Source of the DNA: Gammaproteobacteria bacterium
GTDB taxonomy: Bacteria; Pseudomonadota; Gammaproteobacteria; Chromatiales; Chromatiaceae
Length of the DNA: 62,421 nucleotides
Assembly: GCA_018812525.1 (NCBI GenBank)
Contig: JAHJDE010000112.1
Location: 1 to 62,421, forward strand
Reading direction: 5' to 3'
The translations under genes and the position numbers were made by a program. The notes beneath the pieces were generated by a model. That model searched no databases. It was not told where the DNA came from and was given only the letters and a program-made list of their open reading frames with translations. Positions 8,844-20,923 of this stretch are shown here, piece by piece; within the stretch, counting starts at the first letter, position 1; each line of letters starts with the position of its first letter.

Positions 8844-11094
8844 ATGGAAGGGGGGAGAAAAGAGATGGGCAGCGAGGACATCAAACGGGAATCGAGGCAG
8901 CGGCTGCGCGAAGAGGCGGAACGGCTGGTCCGAACAGGGCAGGCCGGAACCGGCGAGACCGGGCACCTGCTCCACGAGTTGAGTGTCCATCAGATCGAAC
9001 TGGAGATGCAGAACGAGGAGCTGCGCCGGACCCAGCAGGAGCTGGACGCCTCCCGCGAACGTTACCGGGAGCTGTTCGAGCTGGCCCCCGTGGGCTATCT
9101 GGTCATCGAAAACGGCCTGGTCCGGGAGGCCAACCTCACCGCAGCCGAGCTGTTGCGCCTGCCGAGGGGGGAGTTGGTGGAGCGGTCTCTGTCCCGCTTC
9201 ATCATCCCCGCCTATCAGGACCCCTACTACCTGGGCCTCAAACGGCTCTTCGATAGGGGACAGCCCCAGACCCTCGAACTGGAGCTGAAACGGGCCGACG
9301 GGACCCTCTTCTGGGCACGGCTGGAGCTGACCCCGGTCCAGGGTTCGCCCAGTTGCCGCATCATCCTCAGCGACATCAGCGAACAGCGGCTCGCCGAGGA
9401 ACAGAAACGTATTGCCGCCGTGGCCTTCGATGCCCGCGACGGCATGCTGGTGACCGACGCCAAAGGCGTCATCCTGCGGGTCAACGGCGCCTTCACCCAG
9501 GTCACCGGCTACAGCCCAGAGGAGGCCGTGGGCAAGACCCCCGCCCTGCTGCACTCGGGGCGCCACGATGCCGGCTTCTACCGCGCCATGTGGGAGGCGA
9601 TCCGGCGCGAGGACCATTGGGAGGGGCAGGTCTGGAACCGGCGCAAGGACGGCGAGATCTACCTGGAATGGCTCGCCATCTCCGCCGTGCGCGATCCCCA
9701 GGGAACCATCACCCACTATGTGGGGCACTTCTCCGACATCAGCGAACCCCGCCTGGCGGAGCGTAAGCTGCATGAGCTGGCCTACTACGATCCGCTCACC
9801 GGCCTGCCCAACCGCCGCCTGCTGCTCGACCGGCTGCAACAGGCAGCCGCCGCTTCCGAGCGCAACGACCAATACGGCGCCCTGCTGCTGTTAGACCTGG
9901 ATCGCTTCAAGAACCTCAACGACAGCCTGGGCCACCCGGCGGGCGACCGCTTGCTGGCCGGCACGGCGCAACGCCTGACCGCCAGCCTGCGCCAGTCCGA
10001 TACCGCCGCCCGGCTCGGCGGCGACGAGTTCGTGGTGCTGCTGGAGGACCTTGGCCCGGAAGAGATCGCCGCCGCGACCGCCGCCGAGTCCATCGCCGAG
10101 AAGCTGCAAGCCGCCCTCGAACCCCCTTTTCAGCTCGACGACGGAAACCATCACCTCAGCGCTTCTATCGGCATCACCCTCTTTTGCAGCCGGGGCCAGG
10201 TGGTGGAGACCCTGCTCCAGCAGGCCGAGCTGGCCCTCTATCAGGCCAAGAAGGACGGCAGCAGCAACATCCGCTTTTTCTGCGCCTCCATGCAAGAGGT
10301 CATCGACGCGCGCACCGCCCTGGAGGAGGGGCTGCGCCACGCCCTGGCGAAAGACGAACTACGGCTCTTCTACCAGCCCCAGGTGGACTACAACGGCCGC
10401 CCGACCGGCGCCGAGGCCCTGCTGCGCTGGCTGCCGGCGGGCAAACCCATGGTCTCTCCCGCCCTCTTTATCCCCGCCGCAGAGGAGAGCGGGCTCATCC
10501 TCCCCATCGGCCGCTGGGTGCTGGAGACCGCCTGCCGCCAGCTTGCCCTCTGGGGCAGGGACCCGGCCACCCGCGACCTGCAACTGGCGGTGAACATCAG
10601 CGCCATCCAGTTTCACCAACCCGGGTTTATCGATCAGGTGCGCGCCGCGCTCGACAGCAGCGGGGCCGATCCGTCGCGGCTCAAGCTGGAACTGACCGAG
10701 AGCCTGCTGGTGAGGGAGCTGAGCAACGTCATCTTCACCATGCGGGAACTCAAGTCGATCGGTGTCGGCTTCTCCCTGGACGACTTCGGCACCGGTTATT
10801 CCTCGCTCGCCTATCTCAAGCGTCTGCCCCTGGATCAGCTCAAGATCGACCAGTCCTTCGTGCACGGTATCCCCGCCGACCCGGACGACTGCGCCATCGC
10901 CGCCGCCATCATCGCCCTCGGCCACAGCCTGCGCCTGGATGTCATCGCCGAGGGGGTGGAGACCGAGGCCCAGCGCGACTTCCTGGCCGGGGAGGGTTGT
11001 ACCTCCTACCAGGGTTATCTGTTCGCCCGGCCGGGACCGCCCGAGGCCATCGAGTCGATGGCCCATGCCATCCCTTCCCCTGAGGAACCAGCCC

Positions 11095-11105
<11 letters not shown>
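8844..11105 (+). CDS. PAS-PAS-GGDEF-EAL cyclic-di-GMP turnover protein
   Basis: 753 aa cytoplasmic protein. An N-terminal helical segment (LLHELSVHQIELEMQNEELR, about 33-52) leads into PAS1 (about 70-185) and PAS2 (about 190-310). The GGDEF domain (about 315-480) keeps the GGDEF active site near 391, with an RQSD inhibitory I-site five residues upstream. The EAL domain (about 490-740) keeps EALLRW, NISAIQF, LTESLL, DDFGTGYSSLAYLKRL and AEGVET. Both cyclase and phosphodiesterase could therefore be active. The ATG at 8844 follows AAGGAGG with a 4-nt gap, so the start is well supported. The gene overlaps the next one by 11 bp. Confidence 0.93.
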
Positions 11106-13698
<2,593 letters not shown>

Positions 13699-13726
13699 AT
13701 CAGGCCCCATAGAGATGTAGGCCTTT

Positions 13727-13814
13727 TGGTGGATGCGCTATCGCTTATCCACCCTACATAGGGGGGTGTCGTAAAACTGAAAATGTAGGGTGGATAAGCG
13801 GAGCGCATCCACCA
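13727..13814. repeat. REP/BIME unit, left flank of RAYT
   Basis: An 88-bp unit with two hairpins based on GGTGGATGCG...CGCTTATCCACC, separated by GTGTCGTAAAACTGAAAATG. It is identical, base for base, to 14432-14519 on the other side of the transposase gene and in the same orientation. A further half-unit (GATAAGCGATAGCGCATCC) is at about 13871-13893. Related material occurs at 3918-4047. Confidence 0.9.
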
Positions 13815-13909
13815 GGGCTATTCCACCTCCATGCCGGCGATATTCCCTGGCTGCTGCTTACCCCAGTCAGGATAAGCGATAGCGCATCCACCAAAAGGCC
13901 TTCCGCGTC

Positions 13910-14428
13910 ATGAGTGAATATCGTCGAGCACGGATACCCGGAGGGACCTTTTTCTTTACCCTCGTCACCCATGATCGCATTCCCTACTTCGACTCCGGAG
14001 CACGGGTTGCTGTCCTGCGGGAAGCCTTCCGCCAAGTGATGTCATCACGACCCTTCCGCATTGAGGCAATTGTGGTACTGCCGGATCATCTCCACTGCCT
14101 TTGGAAGCTGCCCGTGGGGGATGGGGATTATTCCAGCCGTTGGCGGGAGATCAAAAAGGCCGCTTCGCGGAGAATCGCAACTGACAGCAACCAGCGCAAG
14201 GAGCGCCCTGTCTGGCAGCGGCGTTTTTGGGAACACGCCATTCAAGACGAGTCGGATTGGCGTAGCCATGTGGATTACATCCATTACAACCCGGTCAGGC
14301 ACGGGCTGGTTCAAGCCCCTGGAGATTGGCCTTGGTCATCCTTTGGAATGGCGGTGCGGCGTGGGTGGTATGAGCCTGGCTGGGGTAAGCAGCATCCAGG
14401 GAATATCGCCGGCATGGAGGTGGAATAG
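13910..14428 (+). CDS. REP-associated tyrosine transposase (RAYT)
   Basis: 172 aa Y1/HUH single-strand transposase related to IS200/IS605 TnpA. The metal-binding HUH motif appears in VVLPDHLHCLWKLP (about 63-76), and the catalytic tyrosine in HVDYIHYNPVRHG (about 121-133). The gene is intact and begins RRARIPGGTFFFTLVTHDR, a typical RAYT start. RAYTs are single-copy housekeeping-like transposases believed to move REP hairpins, and here REP units flank the gene on both sides. Fifty-six bp at 13817-13872 are an inverted copy of the gene's own 3' end (14377-14432) with two mismatches. This gene lacks the C-terminal helix-turn-helix of the broken RAYT at the right end of the window, so it belongs to a different subgroup. 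Confidence 0.93.
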   Translation: MSEYRRARIPGGTFFFTLVTHDRIPYFDSGARVAVLREAFRQVMSSRPFRIEAIVVLPDHLHCLWKLPVGDGDYSSRWREIKKAASRRIATDSNQRKERPVWQRRFWEHAIQDESDWRSHVDYIHYNPVRHGLVQAPGDWPWSSFGMAVRRGWYEPGWGKQHPGNIAGMEVE

Positions 14429-14431
14429 CCT

Positions 14432-14519
14432 TGGTGGATGCGCTATCGCTTATCCACCCTACATAGGGGGGTGTCGTAAAACTGAAAATGTAGGGTGGAT
14501 AAGCGGAGCGCATCCACCA
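14432..14519. repeat. REP/BIME unit, right flank of RAYT
   Basis: Identical 88-bp direct repeat of 13727-13814, starting 4 bp after the transposase stop codon. Each hairpin has the arm GGTGGATGCGC pairing with GCGCATCCACC-type sequence. Recombination between the two direct copies would remove the transposase gene. Confidence 0.9.
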
Positions 14520-14649
14520 AAAATCTGAAAGAGCAGAACGGAATCAGGCCCCGTAATTCGGCGGCTTTGGAGACTGTGCACCAGTTCGCCCAATCTCCCC
14601 CCTTCCTCGGCTATCATTCGCGGGTTGGAATCGTTTCGGGAGGCCCCTC

Positions 14650-15165
14650 GTGGCTAAGTTGCGCCAGATGAACGTGCAGTTCGTGCCCCAGGAGGATCGC
14701 CTGATCCTCCGGGTCCGTTCGGATGACGACAGTGAGATACGGGCTTGGCTGACGCGCCGATTTACGCGGCTGCTCCTGGGTATCCTGCAGAAGATCCTCG
14801 CCAAGGAGCAGCCCCGGACGGAGCCTGTCTCGCTACAATCCGCCATGCAGTCATTCCGGCGCGATGCCGCCCTGATCGGCGCCGACTTTGCCACCCCATA
14901 CGACAGCTCGACCGCCTCCCACCCCCTCGGCGTGGCTCCCGTGATGCTCTCCACCATCAAATATCAGCGCACGGATCAGGGGATCATTCTCCTGACCCTG
15001 GGGATGCCCGACGGTAAGACCATCAGCCTGCAACTGGACCGCAACCTGCTCCATGTCTTGATCAAGCTGCTGGAGGACGGGGCCAACAGCGCCGAGTGGG
15101 AGGTCGGCGCCCTACCGCAGCCGGAGGGGACCCTGAGCACGCCGGTGGTCAGGACGGTTCATTGA
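14650..15165 (+). CDS. Conserved-looking hypothetical protein
   Basis: 171 aa soluble protein with no signal or membrane segment and no family recognised. The central part is helical and basic (RAWLTRRFTRLLLGILQKIL, about 31-50). The C-terminal half is beta-rich (GIILLTLGMPDGKTISLQLD, about 110-129) and is followed by a helix (LLHVLIKLLEDG). Start ATG or GTG alternatives are close; the ATG at 14650 follows a GGGAGGCCCCTCGTG stretch holding an acceptable ribosome site. It ends within 1 bp of a perfect palindrome that probably acts as its transcript end. Codon use matches the neighbours, so it is likely a real gene. Confidence 0.65.
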   Translation: MAKLRQMNVQFVPQEDRLILRVRSDDDSEIRAWLTRRFTRLLLGILQKILAKEQPRTEPVSLQSAMQSFRRDAALIGADFATPYDSSTASHPLGVAPVMLSTIKYQRTDQGIILLTLGMPDGKTISLQLDRNLLHVLIKLLEDGANSAEWEVGALPQPEGTLSTPVVRTVH

Positions 15166-15236
15166 AATTACGGTGACACTTTACTAAATGCACTTAATTA
15201 CTAATTAAGTGCATTTAGTAAAGTGTCACCGTAATT
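15166..15236. repeat. 71-bp perfect palindrome (35-bp arms), copy A
   Basis: Arms 15166-15200 and 15202-15236 are perfectly complementary around a single central base; the outer sequence is AATTACGGTGACACTTTACT. It starts immediately after the stop of the gene at 14650 and ends 5 bp before the glgB stop codon, so it lies between two converging genes and may terminate both. A near-identical copy is at 20636-20710, just beyond the other end of the glgB/glgC/GH57 cluster. Confidence 0.9.
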
Positions 15237-15241
15237 CCGCG

Positions 15242-17380
15242 TCAGTTCGCTGCCAGCACTAGCCCCGCCAGTGGCGGCAGGATCAGGTTGAGCGACTGAT
15301 CGAAGCCCATCCAGGGGACGGATTCGGTCTGTAGGCCCTCGTTGCCGAGGTTGCTGCCGTTGTAGTAGGCGGAGTCGGAGTTGATCAGCTCCCGGTAGCT
15401 GCCCGCCCGGGGCACGCCGATGCGGTAGCCGTAGCGGGGCACCGGGGTGAAGTTGAGCACGATCACCAGGGTACGCCCCTGGCGGTCGCGCCGCAGGTAG
15501 CTGATGACCGACTGGGTGCTGTCGTGGCAGTCGATCCAGGAGAAGCCCTCGTGGGAGAAGTCGAGTTCGTGCAGGGCCGGCTGTTCCCGGTAGAGCCTGG
15601 CCAGATCGCCGACCAGCAGTTGCACGCCTCGGTGCTGGGGGTCCTGGTTCTGGTGCCAGTCGAGGGCCTCGGCGGCATTCCATTCGCGACCCTGGCCGAA
15701 CTCGCTGCCCATGAACAGCAGCTTCTTGCCGGGGTAGCTGAACATGTAGGTGTAGAGCAGGCGCAGGTTGGCGAACTGCTGCCAGGCGTCACCCGGCATC
15801 TTGGAGATCAGCGAGCCCTTGCCGTGCACGACTTCATCGTGGGAGAAGGGCAGGACAAAGTTCTCGGTGAAGCAGTAGAGCAGGCCAAAGGTGAGCTGGT
15901 CATGGTGATAACTGCGGTGTACCGGGTTTTCATGGAAATAGGTCAGGCTGTCGTGCATCCAGCCCATGTTCCATTTCATGCTGAAGCCGAGCCCGCCCAG
16001 CCAGGTGGGGCGCGAGACCTGGGGCCAGGCAGTGGATTCCTCGGCCATCACCAGGGCGCCGGGGAAGTGCCTGTGGACCTCTTCGTTGAGGTGGCGGATG
16101 AAATCGACGGCGCGCAGGTTTTCACGGCCGCCGTACTCGTTGGGGATCCAGTCGTTGGCCTCGCGGGAATAGTCGAGATAGAGCATGGAGGCCACGGCAT
16201 CGACCCGCAGCCCGTCCAGGTGGAACTCCTCCAGCCAGTAGACGGCGCTGGAGAGCAGGAAGTTGCGCACCTCGTTGCGGCCGTAGTTGTAGATCAGGGT
16301 GCCCCAGTCGCGGTGCTCGCCCAGGCGCGGGTCCTCATGCTCGTAGAGGGCTGTGCCGTCGAACTTGGCCAGGGCGAAGTCATCCTTGGGGAAGTGGGCC
16401 GGGACCCAGTCCAGGATGATGCCGATGCCGCGCTGATGCAGGTGATCGACGAAGTAGCGGAAGTCGTCGGGGCTGCCGAATCGGCTGGTGGGGGCGAAAT
16501 AACCGGTGGACTGGTAGCCCCAGGAGCCGTCGAAGGGGTGTTCGGTGATCGGCAGGAGCTCGATGTGGGTGAAGCCCAGCCAGTTGACGTATTCGGCCAG
16601 GCGGTGGGCCAGTTCCCGGTAGTTGAGGAAGTGGCCCTGGTCATCCCGCTGCCAGGAGCCCAGGTGGACCTCATAGACGCTCATGGGGGTATGCTGCCAG
16701 TCCTGCCAGGCGCGCCGGTTCATCCAGGCCTCGTCGTCCCAGCGATAGTCGCTCCGGTTCACCCAGCAGGCGGTCTCCGGGCGCATCTGGAAGGCATTGG
16801 CATAGGGGTCGGCCTTGACCCTGAGAAAGCCCTCTTTGGTGCGGATCTCGAATTTGTAGAGGACGCCGGCGCCGAGGCCGGGGATGAACAGTTCCCAGAT
16901 GCCGCTGTCGCCGCGCACGCGCATGCAGTGGGTGCGCCCATCCCAGCGGTTGAAGTCGCCGATGACGCTGACGCGCTCCGCGTTCGGCGCCCAGACCGCA
17001 AAGAGCACGCCGTCCACGCCGTCCGCCTGGTGCTCGTGGGCGCCCAGGAAACGATAGGCGTGCAGGTGGCGGCCCTCGGCGAAGAGGTGCATATCGAGAT
17101 CGCCCAGTTGCGGCGGGAAGCAGTAGGTATCGTACTGTTCGTGGGCATGGCCCTGATCATCGGTCCAGCGCAGACGGTAGCGCTTGGGCAGGCCGGCGGC
17201 GGGCCCGCGCCATTCAAACAGATCCGTGCCTTCCTTGCGGGTCATGGCCTCGCCGTTTTCAACCAGGGTCAGGGCCTGACAGCAGGGGATGAAGGTGCGG
17301 ACCACGGCATCTTTGCCTTCGATATGGCGGCCCAGGACCGCGAATGGGTCGTGGTGGCGAAAATCGAGAAATTTCTCCAT
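15242..17380 (-). CDS. glgB: 1,4-alpha-glucan branching enzyme
   Basis: 712 aa GH13 enzyme that introduces alpha-1,6 branches into glycogen. The N-terminal CBM48-type module (about 10-210) includes [21 protein letters not shown]. The catalytic barrel has [16 protein letters not shown] (nucleophile Asp), [13 protein letters not shown] (acid/base Glu) and [12 protein letters not shown] (third acid). The C-terminal beta domain ends [11 protein letters not shown]. Length is close to E. coli GlgB (728 aa). It is divergent from glgC across a 268-bp gap, so the two could share regulatory sequence. The minus strand opposite it also carries a long open frame, which is a GC-composition shadow. Confidence 0.96.
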   Translation of the reverse strand: MEKFLDFRHHDPFAVLGRHIEGKDAVVRTFIPCCQALTLVENGEAMTRKEGTDLFEWRGPAAGLPKRYRLRWTDDQGHAHEQYDTYCFPPQLGDLDMHLFAEGRHLHAYRFLGAHEHQADGVDGVLFAVWAPNAERVSVIGDFNRWDGRTHCMRVRGDSGIWELFIPGLGAGVLYKFEIRTKEGFLRVKADPYANAFQMRPETACWVNRSDYRWDDEAWMNRRAWQDWQHTPMSVYEVHLGSWQRDDQGHFLNYRELAHRLAEYVNWLGFTHIELLPITEHPFDGSWGYQSTGYFAPTSRFGSPDDFRYFVDHLHQRGIGIILDWVPAHFPKDDFALAKFDGTALYEHEDPRLGEHRDWGTLIYNYGRNEVRNFLLSSAVYWLEEFHLDGLRVDAVASMLYLDYSREANDWIPNEYGGRENLRAVDFIRHLNEEVHRHFPGALVMAEESTAWPQVSRPTWLGGLGFSMKWNMGWMHDSLTYFHENPVHRSYHHDQLTFGLLYCFTENFVLPFSHDEVVHGKGSLISKMPGDAWQQFANLRLLYTYMFSYPGKKLLFMGSEFGQGREWNAAEALDWHQNQDPQHRGVQLLVGDLARLYREQPALHELDFSHEGFSWIDCHDSTQSVISYLRRDRQGRTLVIVLNFTPVPRYGYRIGVPRAGSYRELINSDSAYYNGSNLGNEGLQTESVPWMGFDQSLNLILPPLAGLVLAAN

Positions 17381-17648
17381 TACTTGCTCCTGCCCCGGCA
17401 GACCTCAGCGAGGCTGACCGTTGTCATGAAAGATTGGTGAGTTGCGGGAGAGAATAGCATTAAGGAACTGTCCGGAAATAACTTGAACATCTCGCATCTC
17501 ATCCTCAGGCCATCTTTGGCCGATCTTCAATTTTCGCGCCAGCCCGTAGGGTGAGGCGCAGGGAAGCGCCGAACAAAAAATTTGAAGCCGATGGCTTATC
17601 CCGCTAATGTCTGCCATTGCTGCAGTATCGCACACAAAGGAGCCGTAG
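17381..17648. other. Divergent glgB-glgC intergenic region with repeat fragments
   Basis: 268 bp between two divergent starts, so both promoters should lie here, but no convincing -35/-10 pair stood out. Two repeat fragments are visible. GAACTGTCCGGAAATAACTT at about 17465-17484 is the reverse of the AAGTTATTTCCGGACAG-type unit found at 20755, 23765 and 51150. CGTAGGGTGAGGCGCAGGGA near 17545 is half of another hairpin. The glgC ribosome site AAAGGAG is at 17636-17642. Confidence 0.6.
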
Positions 17649-18920
17649 ATGGTCATGCCTCATGACAACAACCCACGTTTCGTTAGCCGCCTCACCCGCA
17701 ATACCCTGGCGCTGATCCTGGCCGGGGGGCGCGGGTCCCGGCTCAAGCACCTGACCCTGTGGCGCGCCAAACCGGCGGTCCATTTCGGCGGGAAGTTCCG
17801 CATCATCGATTTTCCCCTCTCCAACTGCATCAACTCAGGTATCCGCCGCGTCTGCGTCCTGACCCAGTACAAGTCCCATTCCCTGCTGCTGCACCTGCAA
17901 CGGGGCTGGAGCTTCCTGCGCGGCGAATTCGGCGAGTTCGTCGAGCTGCTGCCGGCCCAGCAGCGGATCGAGTCCAACTGGTACGAGGGGACCGCTGATG
18001 CCGTCTACCAGAACCTCGACATCCTGCGCTCCCATGGTCCCGAGTATGTGCTGATCCTGGCGGGCGACCATATCTACAGGATGGACTATGGCGCCATGGT
18101 CGCCGAGCACGTGGCCACCGGGGCCGACATGACCGTGGGATGCATCGAGGTGGATGTGGATACGGCCAGGGCCTTCGGCGTCATGAGCGTCGATACCGAC
18201 AGCCGCGTGGTAAAGTTCACCGAGAAACCGGACAAGCCCGAGACCATTCCGGGCAAGCCCGACACCGTCCTGGCCTCCATGGGGATCTATGTCTTCAACC
18301 GGGGCTTTCTGTTCGAGCAGTTGATCAAGGACGCCGACGACAAGAAATCGAGCCACGACTTCGGCAAGGACATCATCCCCAATGTGATCCAGAAGTACCA
18401 TGTGATGGCCTATCCCTTCCGCGACAGGGAGGGCAAGCAGGCCTATTGGCGCGATGTGGGGACCGTGGACTCCTTCTGGGAGGCCAATCTGGAGCTGACC
18501 GGCGTCACCCCGCCGCTCAATCTCTATGACGACACCTGGCCCATCTGGACCCACGCCGCCCAGTTGCCGCCGGCCAAGTTCGTGTTCGACAATGAGGACC
18601 GGCGCGGCATGGCCGTTGATTCCATGGTCTCTGGCGGCTGCATCATCTCGGGCTCTGTGGTGCGCCACTCGTTGCTGTTTTCCAGCGTCAAGGTAAACTC
18701 CTACAGCCTGGTGGAGGACTCGGTGATCCTGCCCGAGGCCAACATCGGACGGAACTGCCGCATCAAGAAGGCGGTGATCGACAGGGGCTGTCACGTGCCC
18801 GAGGGCACGGTGATCGGGGAGGATCTGGAAGATGACGCCCGCCGCTACCATGTGACCGCCGGCGGGGTCGTGTTGGTGACACCTGAAATGTTGGGACAAT
18901 CCTTGCACCATGCGCGTTGA
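17649..18920 (+). CDS. glgC: Glucose-1-phosphate adenylyltransferase
   Basis: 423 aa ADP-glucose pyrophosphorylase, the committed and usually allosterically controlled step of glycogen synthesis. The nucleotide-binding [15 protein letters not shown] is at about 18-32, [13 protein letters not shown] near 114-126 and [12 protein letters not shown] near 139-150. The C-terminal left-handed beta-helix (about 310-400) has repeated hexapeptides such as [20 protein letters not shown]. The ATG at 17649 follows AAAGGAG with a 6-nt gap; another ATG is two codons later. Its last 11 bases overlap the GH57 gene, showing a co-transcribed pair. No glgA is in the window. Confidence 0.96.
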   Translation: MVMPHDNNPRFVSRLTRNTLALILAGGRGSRLKHLTLWRAKPAVHFGGKFRIIDFPLSNCINSGIRRVCVLTQYKSHSLLLHLQRGWSFLRGEFGEFVELLPAQQRIESNWYEGTADAVYQNLDILRSHGPEYVLILAGDHIYRMDYGAMVAEHVATGADMTVGCIEVDVDTARAFGVMSVDTDSRVVKFTEKPDKPETIPGKPDTVLASMGIYVFNRGFLFEQLIKDADDKKSSHDFGKDIIPNVIQKYHVMAYPFRDREGKQAYWRDVGTVDSFWEANLELTGVTPPLNLYDDTWPIWTHAAQLPPAKFVFDNEDRRGMAVDSMVSGGCIISGSVVRHSLLFSSVKVNSYSLVEDSVILPEANIGRNCRIKKAVIDRGCHVPEGTVIGEDLEDDARRYHVTAGGVVLVTPEMLGQSLHHAR

Positions 18921-20628
18921 CAATAAAACCGACGAAAAACCCCTGAAGGTCGTTCTTTGCTGGCACATGCACCAGCCCTACTACCGCGGTCCGGACGGGA
19001 GTGACTATGAGCTGCCCTGGGTCTATCTCCACGGAATCAAGGACTATTCCGACATGGCCTGCCACCTGGAGAACCATGAGCAGGCGCGGGCGGTGGTCAA
19101 TTTCGCCCCCCTGCTGCTGGAGCAGATCGAGGACTACAGCCATCAGACCCGGCGCTGGCTGAAGACCGGGGAACGCATCCGCGATCCCCTGCTGGCAGCT
19201 CTGGCGGGTCACGGCCTGCCCCTGAGGCTGCGGGAGCGGCGCAAGCTGGTCAGGGACTGCCTGCGGGCCAACGAGAAGCGGCTGATAAACCGCTTCGAGG
19301 GTTTTCGCGACCTGGTGGAGATCGCCCGCTGGATCGACCAGCAGCCCTATAATCACAGCTATCTCAACGACCAGTTCCTGATCGATCTGCTGGTCTGGTA
19401 TCACCTGGCCTGGATGGGGGAGAGCATTCGCCGCAACGACCTGCGGATCATTTCCCTGGAGAAAAAGCGGCACAACTACACCGAGTCCGACCGGCGCCAA
19501 CTGATCGAGGTCATCGCCGAGGTCCTGGGCGGCCTGATCGACCGTTACCGGCGCCTGGCCGAGGAGGGCCGGATCGAGTTGTCGGTGACCCCCTACGCCC
19601 ATCCCATCATGCCGCTCTTCTACAATTTCCATGTGGCGCGGGAATCCCTGCCCGACATGCCCCTGCCCGATGCCGAGGACTATCCCGGCGGCCGGGAGCG
19701 GGCGGTATGGCATGTGCGCAAGGGGATAGAAATCTTCGAGCGCCATTTCGGTTTTCGCCCCAAGGGCTGCTGGCCCTCCGAGGGGGCGGTCAGTGACGAC
19801 ACCGTGCGGCTGCTGGAGGAGGAGGGTTTTCGCTGGCTGGCCAGTGGTCAGCAGGTGTTGAGCAACAGCCTGGGGGCCATCCACGCCGACAGCGGTGCTC
19901 CCGCATCCTGGGTGCACGGCTGCTACAGGCTGGGCCAGGGTAAGCTGCACGGCTTCTTCCGCGACGACGGCCTCTCGGACCTGATCGGTTTCACCTATTC
20001 CGACTGGCACGCGGATGACGCGGTCAGTAACCTGATCCATCACCTGGAGGACATTGCCCACAAGACCAAGGGTGACCCGAACCGGGTGGTTTCCATCATC
20101 ATGGATGGGGAGAATGCCTGGGAATACTACCCTGAGAATGGCGTCTATTTCCTCGATGCCCTTTACAAGCGCCTGAGCAATCACCCGACCCTCGCCCTCA
20201 GCACCTTCTCAGACTGTCTCGATGGCATCACCCGGGAGCCGGCCTACCTGAAGCATCTGGTCGCCGGCAGTTGGGTCTACGGCACCCTCTCCACCTGGAT
20301 CGGCGACATGGACAAGAACCGGGGCTGGGAGATGTTGGTGGACGCCAAGAAGGTCTACGATCAGGCCTTGAAAAAGCGTAAATACGACGCGGAGACCCTG
20401 CGCAAGATCGAGCTGCAACTGGCCACCTGCGAGGGCTCCGACTGGTTCTGGTGGTTTGGCGATTACAACCCCGGCCAGGCGGTCTCCGACTTCGAGCACC
20501 TGTTTCGTTTGCAGTTAGGCCATCTCCATACCCTGCTGGGGGAGAAGCCCCCGGACTACCTCCATCATGTCTTTGCCCACGGCAGTGGCGATCCCTCCGC
20601 GGGCGGCGTCATGCGGAGGAATAATTAG
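18910..20628 (+). CDS. GH57-family alpha-glucan hydrolase/transferase
   Basis: 572 aa cytoplasmic enzyme of glycoside hydrolase family 57 (alpha-amylase, 4-alpha-glucanotransferase or branching activities). The N-terminal [11 protein letters not shown] (about 16-26) is family region 1. [10 protein letters not shown] (about 285-294) carries the expected nucleophile Glu. [16 protein letters not shown] (about 396-411) carries the expected acid/base Asp. It overlaps glgC by 11 bp and should act on glycogen, but the exact reaction cannot be set from sequence alone. GH57 enzymes beside glgC are seen in several bacteria that store glycogen. A 75-bp palindrome begins 7 bp after its stop codon. Confidence 0.92.
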   Translation: MRVDNKTDEKPLKVVLCWHMHQPYYRGPDGSDYELPWVYLHGIKDYSDMACHLENHEQARAVVNFAPLLLEQIEDYSHQTRRWLKTGERIRDPLLAALAGHGLPLRLRERRKLVRDCLRANEKRLINRFEGFRDLVEIARWIDQQPYNHSYLNDQFLIDLLVWYHLAWMGESIRRNDLRIISLEKKRHNYTESDRRQLIEVIAEVLGGLIDRYRRLAEEGRIELSVTPYAHPIMPLFYNFHVARESLPDMPLPDAEDYPGGRERAVWHVRKGIEIFERHFGFRPKGCWPSEGAVSDDTVRLLEEEGFRWLASGQQVLSNSLGAIHADSGAPASWVHGCYRLGQGKLHGFFRDDGLSDLIGFTYSDWHADDAVSNLIHHLEDIAHKTKGDPNRVVSIIMDGENAWEYYPENGVYFLDALYKRLSNHPTLALSTFSDCLDGITREPAYLKHLVAGSWVYGTLSTWIGDMDKNRGWEMLVDAKKVYDQALKKRKYDAETLRKIELQLATCEGSDWFWWFGDYNPGQAVSDFEHLFRLQLGHLHTLLGEKPPDYLHHVFAHGSGDPSAGGVMRRNN

Positions 20629-20635
20629 GCCTGGG

Positions 20636-20710
20636 AATTACGGTGACACTTTACTAAATACACTTAATTAATTAGTAATTAAGTGTATTTAGTAAAGTGT
20701 CACCGTAATT
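20636..20710. repeat. 75-bp palindrome (35-bp arms), copy B
   Basis: Arms 20636-20670 and 20676-20710 are perfectly complementary with a 5-nt centre (ATTAG). It differs from copy A (15166-15236) by compensated changes in the stem (TACAC versus TGCAC) and by the centre. It lies directly downstream of the GH57 stop codon and could end the glgC-GH57 transcript. Confidence 0.9.
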
Positions 20711-20923
20711 TCACATCTGACCTGAATCTGAAATCTGAGCGCGCTATTGTCCAACTTATTTCCGGACAGCTCCTAACCTTCACCGCCCAGGGCGATTAGG
20801 CCATCCCGGTGGGTGAAAGATGGACAGGCCGTAGGATGGGTCGAGGTACGAGACCCATAGCACTTCCGAGATCAATGATGGGTTTCGTGCCTCAACCCAT
20901 CCTACTTATCAGGGACAAACCCT
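20711..20923. repeat. Repeat mosaic between the GH57 gene and malQ
   Basis: From left to right: a fragment of the ATCTGACCTGAATCTGA/CAACTTATTTCCGGACAG unit (20715-20776, also at 23735-23787 and 51127-51167). Then an inverted repeat with arms TAGGATGGGTCGAGG (about 20833) and CCTCAACCCATCCTA (about 20891-20905), enclosing a second facing pair, GAGACCCAT and ATGGGTTTC. No gene and no clear promoter was seen; malQ may depend on a promoter within these repeats or on read-through. Confidence 0.75.

Noticed and set aside
15524-17440. 638-codon open frame on the plus strand opposite glgB
   Set aside because: Its sequence is rich in Val/Gly/Glu/Ala without family motifs, the typical antisense frame of a GC-rich gene. 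glgB on the other strand has all catalytic motifs.
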